From positions 19,016 through 83,015 of the forward strand of contig DASYUH010000006.1 in the NCBI GenBank assembly GCA_036001465.1: a stretch of DNA of 64,000 bases, written 5' to 3'. Shown one piece after another: positions 54,928 to 62,154 of the stretch (position 1 is its first letter; the number at the start of each line of letters is the position of its first letter). Under the pieces are notes generated by a model that saw only the letters and a program-made list of their open reading frames with translations, made no database searches and was not told the origin of the DNA. This DNA comes from Candidatus Polarisedimenticolia bacterium. GTDB lineage: Bacteria; Acidobacteriota; Polarisedimenticolia; Gp22-AA2. Position numbers and translations under genes: made by a program.

Positions 54928-56670
54928 TCAACGCCCGGTCCTTGCCAGCCATGACGAGAACGGCCTCCCGCCCCCCTCGACCCGGGCCGCCCACTCCCCG
55001 TCCAGCCGGCCGAACAACGGCCCAAGGCCACCGGTCACCCGCACGGGGGGATGAAGCCAGACGTAGACGCCGGTATCCGGAGCACCGACGATCTCGAAGG
55101 CTCGGGACGCCACGAGTTCACCCTTCCCGTCGAACTCGAATCCGAACGCCCACTCGAAATACCGCAGCCACTCGTCAGGCCGATCGTAGGCATTCAGATC
55201 TCCCAGCGCGTAGGCCGGCGAGACCAGCGCGAGATCCGCGACCAGGCATGGCCGGCCGTCGAGCCGGTACCTCTCCGGGAGCGGCTCGCGCCGGTAGAAG
55301 TAGAAGAGGGGCATCTGGGCCTCGACGAACGTCGGCCGATCGAAGTAATACCTCAGGTTCTGGCCGACCGCGTAGTCGACAACCGCCACGCAGTCCGCAG
55401 GAACGCGGGAGGCCAGCAGGGCCGCGTCCTGGTAGGCGGGGCCGCGCGATCGGTGATAGGGAAGGATGGTCGTGCCGGCATTGCTCAATCCGAGCAGGCC
55501 GATGCCGGATAAGGCCGCGGCGAGCAGCATCCGCCTCCTGCCGGGGGAGGGCCGGCGGTCCTCGAGCAGGTCCCTTCCAAGAAGAGCCAGGAGGAGCGCC
55601 AGCGGGACGAGCGGAATGATGAAGAACTCCTTTTCACCTGGGAACCACCAGAGATAGAAGGCGTAATGGGTGGCGAGCCAGATGACGAGAAATCGCCGCG
55701 TCACATCGTTCGTCCGCCCTGTCAGGGCCTGCCTCAGGTGCCAGCCGAAGAGCAGCGCCAGCGACAGGGCGAACCCCGGGATGGCCACGAATCGCAACGA
55801 CCACGGGAAAGTCGTGATGTCCCGGAGCTGACTGTGGACGAGCCTCCCGGCTCCCATGACGCCGACGTTGCGCCATGTGCCCCAGCCCGGACTGGGATGA
55901 TAGGCATAGGTCAGGCAGAACCGCAGGAACCCACGGATCCCCCGCTCGGCCTGGAGCCCCAGGCTCGCCGCGGCGTACTGATTCGCATCGGAGAACCGGA
56001 ACGCCGCCACATACCCGCTCAGGACGGCCAGTCCCGCCAGCCCGAAGATCACGACCAATCCTCGCCGGTCCTTCCGGCCGCCGGCCATGAGGTAGTAGGC
56101 GAGCGGGACACAGAAGATCAGATTGGCCTGATGGTAGAAGACGGCCATTGCCAGCAGGCCGGCAAGGACGAGGTGTTGGCGAAGCGACAGCTGCCGGTCC
56201 CGGCAGCGGACCAGGATGGAGGCAATCAGCGCCAGGCACCCCATCGCGGGGACGTAGACTTCGAGCTGCGTGGAATACAGCCAGAAGCCCCGGCACACGA
56301 GAAGACCCAGCGCCGCCAGGAACGCGCCCGTATCGGCTCCGAGGATCTCCCTCGCCACGACTTGGGTGGCGACCAGGACCGTCACCGCCCACAGGAGGTT
56401 GTGGATCTGCCCGGCTACGATCGAGTCCGGCGAAGGCGACAGAAACGCTAGAACCAATCCGAGCAGGCGCACAATCGGCGTGAAGAGCAGGTGATGCGGA
56501 TGGAACATCCCGCGGGCCGTGCGGGCGGCCAGGGCGTAGTCGAGACTGTCCGCCGTCTGCTCGGATGCCCGAAGCGCAAACAGGAGGATGAAGGCGAGAC
56601 AGGCCAGGGCCGCGAGGAGAATTCCCCGGCGGCGGCCGTCGGGGGATGAATCGGTGCGCCCCGGATTCAC
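54928..56670 (-). CDS. Multi-spanning GT-C-like membrane protein
   Basis: The 580-residue protein has about ten membrane helices. The first loop ADSLDYALAARTARGMFHPHHLLFTPIVRLLGLVLAFL and the TQLEVYVPAMGCLALIASIL segment resemble the O-mannosyltransferase-like GT-C group. A soluble C-terminal part (about 440-580) has YVWLHPPVRVTGGLGPLFGRL. The GTG start at 56670 overlaps the stop of the small gene upstream (GTGA); longer upstream readings are shadow. The substrate is unknown. Confidence 0.72.
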   Translation of the reverse strand: MNPGRTDSSPDGRRRGILLAALACLAFILLFALRASEQTADSLDYALAARTARGMFHPHHLLFTPIVRLLGLVLAFLSPSPDSIVAGQIHNLLWAVTVLVATQVVAREILGADTGAFLAALGLLVCRGFWLYSTQLEVYVPAMGCLALIASILVRCRDRQLSLRQHLVLAGLLAMAVFYHQANLIFCVPLAYYLMAGGRKDRRGLVVIFGLAGLAVLSGYVAAFRFSDANQYAAASLGLQAERGIRGFLRFCLTYAYHPSPGWGTWRNVGVMGAGRLVHSQLRDITTFPWSLRFVAIPGFALSLALLFGWHLRQALTGRTNDVTRRFLVIWLATHYAFYLWWFPGEKEFFIIPLVPLALLLALLGRDLLEDRRPSPGRRRMLLAAALSGIGLLGLSNAGTTILPYHRSRGPAYQDAALLASRVPADCVAVVDYAVGQNLRYYFDRPTFVEAQMPLFYFYRREPLPERYRLDGRPCLVADLALVSPAYALGDLNAYDRPDEWLRYFEWAFGFEFDGKGELVASRAFEIVGAPDTGVYVWLHPPVRVTGGLGPLFGRLDGEWAARVEGGGRPFSSWLARTGR

Positions 56671-56951
56671 CGTCTCGCCTCGAGGAACTGGAGGATGTGC
56701 GTCGCGAGCCATTGATCCCCCCTCTCGCAGAAGTGCTCGTCGCATGGACATGGCAGTCCGTTGCCCAGGTTCTTCGCCACCGACCAGTCCGGGTAGTGCA
56801 CCACGTAGAGGCGACCGAGACCGGGAATGCCGAGCGCCGCATCACGTCGCCAGAACAGGTGCTCGGCGGATCGCTCCGCGTCCGCGGGGGGCCTGCCCAG
56901 CTCGCGCCCGAGGAACCCCCGAAGAGCGGCCTCCCCCAGGATGAGGGTCAT
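56667..56951 (-). CDS. Small protein resembling an internally deleted SGNH hydrolase
   Basis: This 94-residue protein is coupled to the following GT-C gene by a GTGA overlap. It begins GEAALRGFLGRELGRPP...HLFWRRDAALGIPGLGRLYVV, like the region just after the membrane helix of SGNH proteins such as that at 48925, and ends CDEHFCERGDQWLATHILQFLEA, like their C-terminal catalytic Asp-His segment (D-x-H...G...LA..I). The block I GDSF serine and the middle are missing. It may be a remnant of a larger hydrolase gene or a chance likeness; if so it cannot be catalytic. No stop or frameshift was seen inside it. Confidence 0.45.
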   Translation of the reverse strand: MTLILGEAALRGFLGRELGRPPADAERSAEHLFWRRDAALGIPGLGRLYVVHYPDWSVAKNLGNGLPCPCDEHFCERGDQWLATHILQFLEARR

Positions 56952-56982
56952 GGCCTTGGCGTCATCGCCGCTCGATCCTCGA

Positions 56983-57012
56983 TTGCGCAGAGCGTAAAGA
57001 GTCTGCTATTTT
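56983..57012 (+). promoter_or_regulatory. Promoter of the SGNH gene at 57022
   Basis: TTGCGC (56983-56988), 18 bp, TATTTT (57007-57012). The GTG start follows 9 nt later with no Shine-Dalgarno, so the leader is very short or absent. Confidence 0.45.
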
Positions 57013-57021
57013 ACCGACCGG

Positions 57022-58338
57022 GTGAGAAAGTTCCTGGTCCTTCTGCTCCTGGGCGCATCGTCCCTGCTGGTCGCGATTCTGACCGCGGCGGGAGGATCGC
57101 GCCGGCCCTGGAGCCCCTTCTCCCTGCTTTGCCTCGCCTGTCATCTTGTCCTTATGGCGGCTTTGGTCGTGTCCATCGTCTGCTACAGGAGGCACACGGC
57201 CTGGATCCAGAACGCGTGGCTGGCCGTCCTGGCCTCGAGTCTCAGCCTAGTGACGTTCGACGCCGTCGCGAATCGCCTGAAGGATGTGAACCGCTACGCG
57301 CGGATCCAGCCGGATCCCATCGTGCACCATCGACTCTGGCCGGACACGACGACGCGGCTGCAGAGCGAGGATTTTCTCGCCACGCTCCACGTGAACCGTT
57401 ACGGATTGCGCGGTCAGGAGCCGGACGTTCCGAAGAAGAAAGGGACCTGCCGTCTCGTCATCCTCGGAGACTCCTTCACCATGGGAGAGGGGGTCTCCGA
57501 CGCGCAGGCCTTCCCCGCCATCCTGGAGACGTCCCTCGCCGGGCGGTTGCCTGTCGAGGTGGACGTGGTCAACGCCGGGGTGGACAGCTACTCTCCCGTT
57601 CTCTCCTACCTCGACTTGCGTGAGCACCTCCTGCGCCTCGAGCCGGATGCGGTGGTCCTGAGCCTGGACATGAGCGACCTGCTCCAGGAGCAATACTACC
57701 GATCCCTGGCCACCTACGGTCCAGGGGGAGAAATCGTCGCGGTCCCGAACCCCCGGCTGCGAGGCCGGATCACCGATTGGATGGATGACTGGATCAAGCG
57801 CAACCTCTACTTCCTGCGGTTCGCCTACCTCGAGGGCCAGAGACGGCTCGACCCGGAAGAAAAGATGGAGGCGGTCATTCAGCGCCGCAATGGAGATCTT
57901 CTGGCCTACACCCTGGCAGGCGATGCGGTGGACCGATCACGGCAATGGGGGGATCTCTTCGACAGCATCGTCAGGATCCACCTGCTATGTCAGCGAAAGG
58001 GGACCCTGTTTTTCCTGGCAATCTATCCCTGGGGCCACCAGGTGAGCGGACAGGAATGGGTTCCCGGCCGCTCCTACTGGATGCCCCGCGATGCCGTCGC
58101 ATCGGACCGGGTCTTCGACACCATCCGCCGGGAATGCGCTGACAGGGGCATTGCCCTCATCGATACTGTCCCCGCCTTCCGAAGCTATCGGGGCGACAAG
58201 CCTCTCTTCTTTCGACATGACATGCACTTCACCCCCGAAGGACACCGGGTCATGAGCGATGCGCTGCGGGATCCCCTTATTCAAGCCCTTCTCCCCGCCC
58301 TGCGCCCCCGGGCCGCAAAGAGTCCGGGTATTTCGTAA
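57022..58338 (+). CDS. Membrane-anchored SGNH/GDSL-family hydrolase
   Basis: The 438-residue protein has three N-terminal membrane helices (to about residue 85). The SGNH domain has block I LVILGDSFTMGEGVSDAQAFPAIL (Ser nucleophile), NAGVDSYSPVLSYLDLRE and the C-terminal Asp-His pair HDMHFTPEGHRVMSDAL. The longer and different membrane part distinguishes it from the one at 48925. It is likely an esterase or acyl-transferase partner for surface polymers. The GTG start shares a transcript with the downstream GT-C gene, whose ATG overlaps its stop (TAATG). Confidence 0.8.
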   Translation: MRKFLVLLLLGASSLLVAILTAAGGSRRPWSPFSLLCLACHLVLMAALVVSIVCYRRHTAWIQNAWLAVLASSLSLVTFDAVANRLKDVNRYARIQPDPIVHHRLWPDTTTRLQSEDFLATLHVNRYGLRGQEPDVPKKKGTCRLVILGDSFTMGEGVSDAQAFPAILETSLAGRLPVEVDVVNAGVDSYSPVLSYLDLREHLLRLEPDAVVLSLDMSDLLQEQYYRSLATYGPGGEIVAVPNPRLRGRITDWMDDWIKRNLYFLRFAYLEGQRRLDPEEKMEAVIQRRNGDLLAYTLAGDAVDRSRQWGDLFDSIVRIHLLCQRKGTLFFLAIYPWGHQVSGQEWVPGRSYWMPRDAVASDRVFDTIRRECADRGIALIDTVPAFRSYRGDKPLFFRHDMHFTPEGHRVMSDALRDPLIQALLPALRPRAAKSPGIS

Positions 58339-60077
58339 TGGAGGGAAAACCGCAGGCCCCGACTTCGCCCTCCCCTCAGCCGACACCGGGATGGGAGCTC
58401 GTCGCCTGCCTCCTCCTTGCTTGCGTCGTCCTGGGAGCCTCCCAGATTCCGACATTCTGGGGTCTTCGGGCCCAGAATCGCGCCCTCTATCCCGACCGGG
58501 TCTTCAACGGAGCGCCGGCGACCTACGCCGACGAGGCGGCCACCTACTGGAGCTGGATGCGCCAGGCACGGGACGGCCGGTTCTTCCTGACCGACCTCTA
58601 CACCCCGGAGGATCACCCGCGAAACTACGTGAACCTTCTCTGGTGGACTCTGGGCTCCATGTGCCGTCTGACCGGCTGGAGCGTGGTCGCCGTCTACTCC
58701 GGAGCCCGCATCCTGCTCGGAGCGCTCCTCATGCTCTCGCTGTTCCGGCTTGCCGGACGTCTCTTCGCCCGCCCCGGAGAGCGCCTGGCCTGCTTTCTGG
58801 TTCTCCTCCTTGCCGGCGGCTGGGAAGGATTCTTCCGCATCCTGGGCCCGCTGCCGGGAGTGCCGAGGCTGGGGAGCCCAGCCTGGTGGATGCCGGAAAT
58901 CAGCACGTTCTTCAGCCTCATGCTCTTCCCCCACTTCCTGGCCGGATTCCTCTGCATGGTCGCGGGAACCCTCGCCATGATCAAAGGATGGTCGCCGGAG
59001 CCGCGACCAGCGAAGCGGAGGGCGTGGTCTTCCGTTGGAGCGGGGCTGGCCCTGGCGCTTCTGACCTTCTTTCACCCTTACGACGCGGTCTCTCTCATGG
59101 GCGCCCTCTGGACGGCGCCGCTTCTATTCGGGCTGCTCGACCGGCGATGGCCCTTTCCGGAGTGGAAGCAGTCCCTGATCGCCTCGGCGGTCTGGCTCCC
59201 CTCGTTCCTCTACAACTTCGCGGTCTTCACCGCCAACCCGGCGATGCGCGCGTGGGACGAGCAGAACCTGATGCCCACTCCCATTCCGAAAAGGCTGATC
59301 ATCTGTCTCGGCGCCGGGCTCCTGCTGTCCTTCCTGGCCCTGCTGGTCCCACGGAAGCTGAGCCACGCCCACCTGGTCATGGCGGCATGGCTTCTCTCGA
59401 CGCTGGTGATCATCCATCTCCCGCTCCGTTTCCAGCGGCGGATGATGGGGGGCATCCAGTTTCCGCTCGCCGCGCTGGGCGTGGCGGGAGTGGCCTACGT
59501 CATCGTGCCGCTTCTGCAGGCGCTGATTCAAAGCGGAGCCCGGCGAGGCGGGATTCCGGACCGGTCGGGCGGAGTCTGCCTGGCCCTGGTCGTATTGATG
59601 AGTCCTGGATGGTGCGCCACGCCCCTGTATCTGCTCCGCGATGAATGGGCGAGCGTCCGTTCCGGAGCCTATCCGGCCTGGCTGCGGCAGGAGGAGGTGG
59701 CCGCGTTCCGGTTCCTGGAGAAGCGCGCGCCACCCGATTCGCGAATCCTCGCCTCCTACGAAATGGGGAACTGGGTGCCGCCCCACACCGGACTGCGCTG
59801 CGTCCTCGGCCATTACGCCCTCACCATCGATTCGGAGGGGAAGAAGAGGGACATCGCGAGGTTCTTCTCGGCGGGGACGGAGGCGGACGGCTGGCGCCGG
59901 GAGGCTCTCGGGCGATGGAATGTCGGTTACGTCCTGTTCAGCGAGTCCGAGCGCGCCCTGGGGGGATTCGACCCGTCGACCCGCCCATGGCTGGCCGAGG
60001 TCTTCGCCACCGGAGACGATCCGCACCGGGCCGTGCGCGTCTATGCGGTTCGCCCCGCTCCGGTCGCGGCCGACTGA
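58338..60077 (+). CDS. Multi-spanning GT-C-like membrane protein
   Basis: The 579-residue protein has about ten membrane helices with a Pro-rich cytoplasmic N-terminus. The first loop ADEAATYWSWMRQARDGRFFLTDLYTPEDHPRNYVNLLWW and FFHPYDAVSLMGALW suggest a polyprenyl-sugar-dependent GT-C enzyme. The soluble C-terminus (about 455-579) includes RILASYEMGNWVPPHTGLRCVLGHYALTI. Family unrecognised beyond this resemblance. It is coupled to the SGNH gene and followed by convergent genes. Confidence 0.7.
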   Translation: MEGKPQAPTSPSPQPTPGWELVACLLLACVVLGASQIPTFWGLRAQNRALYPDRVFNGAPATYADEAATYWSWMRQARDGRFFLTDLYTPEDHPRNYVNLLWWTLGSMCRLTGWSVVAVYSGARILLGALLMLSLFRLAGRLFARPGERLACFLVLLLAGGWEGFFRILGPLPGVPRLGSPAWWMPEISTFFSLMLFPHFLAGFLCMVAGTLAMIKGWSPEPRPAKRRAWSSVGAGLALALLTFFHPYDAVSLMGALWTAPLLFGLLDRRWPFPEWKQSLIASAVWLPSFLYNFAVFTANPAMRAWDEQNLMPTPIPKRLIICLGAGLLLSFLALLVPRKLSHAHLVMAAWLLSTLVIIHLPLRFQRRMMGGIQFPLAALGVAGVAYVIVPLLQALIQSGARRGGIPDRSGGVCLALVVLMSPGWCATPLYLLRDEWASVRSGAYPAWLRQEEVAAFRFLEKRAPPDSRILASYEMGNWVPPHTGLRCVLGHYALTIDSEGKKRDIARFFSAGTEADGWRREALGRWNVGYVLFSESERALGGFDPSTRPWLAEVFATGDDPHRAVRVYAVRPAPVAAD

Positions 60078-60109
60078 GCAACGCCGTGGCGCCGGGATGA
60101 TCGCGGCGA

Positions 60110-61123
60110 TCAGTCCCGCTTCCGTACCGGCTCGCCTTCCGGCGGCCCGGCCTCCGGTCCCGCCCGGTGGATTTCCTTGATGACATAGATCGGCTTCTGC
60201 TGCGACTCGTAGTAGGTCCGGACCGAGATCTCGGCAAGAAGCCCGAGAAGGAGGCTCTGCCCTCCCAGCATCACGAACAACGCCGAGAGCAGCAGGAGGG
60301 GCGACTGGATGAAGCTCACGCCCGTGGTGAACTTCAGATAGCTCAGGACGCCCATCGTGAGGACACCCAGCGCCCCGAAGGCAAGCCCCAGCGCGCCGAA
60401 GGCGTGCAGCGGCTTGGTGCCGTGCGTCCCCAGGAAGCGCACCGTCACCAGGTCGAGCAGGACCCGGTAGGTCCGCCAGAGGCCGTACTTGGATTCCCCC
60501 TTGGTGCGCGGGCGATGACGGACCGGTATCTCGCCGATCCGGGCCCCCACCCAGTGGGCCTGGGCCGGGAGGAACCGGTGCATCTCGCCGTACAGAGTCA
60601 TCTGCTCGACGACCTCCCGCCGGTAGGCCTTGAGCGTGCAGCCATAGTCGTGCAGCGCGACCCCGGTGACGACGCCAATCAGCCAGTTCGCCGCCCGCGA
60701 GGGGAGCCGCCGCGAGAGAAACGGGTCGACCCGGTTCCGCCGCCAGCCGCTGACGACATCGTGACCGTGGGCCACCTCCTCGAGCACCCGCGGGATGTCC
60801 GCGGGGTCGTTCTGGAGATCTCCATCGATCGTCACGATCACCCCGCCCCGGGCATGATTGAACCCGGCGGCCAGGGCGGCCGTCTGTCCGAAGTTGCGCC
60901 TGAGCCGGATGACCGACACGAGGCCCGGATGGGACCCCTGCGCCTCCCGGAGCCGCTCGTACGTTCCGTCGGTGCTGCCGTCATCGACGTAGAGGACCTC
61001 CCAGGCCCCTCCCCCGCCGCCGGCGGCCGACATGGCGGAGACGATCTCCGCATGCAGCGCGTCGACGTTGTCTTTTTCGTTGAACATGGGAACCACGATC
61101 GACACCCTCGGCGGCTGATTCAT
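60110..61123 (-). CDS. ArnC/DPM1-like glycosyltransferase (family 2)
   Basis: Transfers a sugar from a nucleotide donor to a polyprenyl phosphate, providing donors for GT-C enzymes. The 337-residue protein has the GT2 core RVSIVVPMFNEKDNVDALHAEIV, LYVDDGSTDGTYERL, the metal motif TIDGDLQNDPADIPRVLEE and RRNRVDPFLSRRLPSRAANWL. Two C-terminal membrane helices follow (about 240-300). It overlaps the methyltransferase stop by 4 bp, so it is translated with it and asnB. Confidence 0.87.
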   Translation of the reverse strand: MNQPPRVSIVVPMFNEKDNVDALHAEIVSAMSAAGGGGGAWEVLYVDDGSTDGTYERLREAQGSHPGLVSVIRLRRNFGQTAALAAGFNHARGGVIVTIDGDLQNDPADIPRVLEEVAHGHDVVSGWRRNRVDPFLSRRLPSRAANWLIGVVTGVALHDYGCTLKAYRREVVEQMTLYGEMHRFLPAQAHWVGARIGEIPVRHRPRTKGESKYGLWRTYRVLLDLVTVRFLGTHGTKPLHAFGALGLAFGALGVLTMGVLSYLKFTTGVSFIQSPLLLLSALFVMLGGQSLLLGLLAEISVRTYYESQQKPIYVIKEIHRAGPEAGPPEGEPVRKRD

Positions 61124-62154
61124 GGCCTCCCACCCGAGGCGACCCCCGCATCCGCGGCATCAGGCAGCATGCCGTATCCCCTCCAGCTGTTCCGGTTGTG
61201 CCATCCGATCGCGACGTCGCGCGCGCCGACGCTACGGTACCACCGCTCGACCACCTCGCGCCGCAGATAGTGCGCGACGGGCGCCGCCAGATGATCGTGG
61301 ACGATGTGATGGATCTCCCGGAAGGGAAAACCGCTGATGTACGCCATGTACGAGTCATATGGCAGGATGCGCCGCATCCAGGCCAAACGGGCGCGCCTGG
61401 CCGGCCTGTAGGCGGTGACGAGCCCCAGCCAGAGCGGCACGGCGACCAGGAAGGACATGGCATGCAGCACGCGCGGCGGAAGCCTCGAGGTCAGGCGGAC
61501 CCTGAGGGGCGACACGATCTTCGCGATCCAGGCGTTGTTCTCGGCGCCATAGACCCAGACGGAGAGAGCCCCTCCGGGCCGGACCTTCCCGGCGAGCGCC
61601 ATGAACCCCGCGGACGGATCGGGCAGATGATGCAGCACCCCCACGGAGAAGGCGTAATCGCACGACCCCGGCCGCAGCGGCAGCCTGAGCAGGTCAGCCT
61701 GGACGATGTGGGCGGCCTCCTGGTCGCGCGTGTTGTCGAATGCCACGTCCACCGCCTCCGAGAGGTCGACCCCGATGACCGCCGCGGCGCCGTACCGCGA
61801 CGCCAGGCGCGTGTGCCTTCCCTTCCCGCAGCCCCCCTCCAGGACCACCCGGCCGCGGAAGGCCTCCGGCCCGGCCGGCGCGATCCAGTCCAGGAACTGC
61901 CGCTCGTGATGGTCGTCGATCCGGGAGAAGGCCCGCCACTCCCATCCGAAGGCGGACGCCGTGCGGACGGACTCCTCCGTCCGCGCGGGCCCGACGAAGC
62001 GCGGCACCCCTCGGTTCACGGGATACGTCGCACCGCAGCCCCGGCAGCGCAGATCCCCTTCCATCACCTCGGCCCCCCGGGAGGCCGTCGTCGCCAGATC
62101 GAGCCGCCCGTAGCAGGAGGGGCAAGCCAGGTGCTCGAGCAACGAGAGCTTCAC
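61120..62154 (-). CDS. Class I SAM-dependent methyltransferase with N-terminal Trm112-like zinc ribbon
   Basis: The 344-residue protein starts LEHLACPSCYGRLDLATT, and GDLRCRGCGATYPVNRGVPRFV completes a CxxC...CxxC zinc ribbon (about residues 10-50). The methyltransferase motif I is RVVLEGGCGKGRHTRLASRYG, with YAFSVGVLHHLPDPSAGFMALAGKV as motif post-I/II. The C-terminal ~100 residues hold a hydrophobic stretch. It probably methylates a sugar or lipid in the surface-glycan pathway. It overlaps asnB and the GT2 gene by 4 bp each. Confidence 0.85.
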   Translation of the reverse strand: MKLSLLEHLACPSCYGRLDLATTASRGAEVMEGDLRCRGCGATYPVNRGVPRFVGPARTEESVRTASAFGWEWRAFSRIDDHHERQFLDWIAPAGPEAFRGRVVLEGGCGKGRHTRLASRYGAAAVIGVDLSEAVDVAFDNTRDQEAAHIVQADLLRLPLRPGSCDYAFSVGVLHHLPDPSAGFMALAGKVRPGGALSVWVYGAENNAWIAKIVSPLRVRLTSRLPPRVLHAMSFLVAVPLWLGLVTAYRPARRARLAWMRRILPYDSYMAYISGFPFREIHHIVHDHLAAPVAHYLRREVVERWYRSVGARDVAIGWHNRNSWRGYGMLPDAADAGVASGGRP

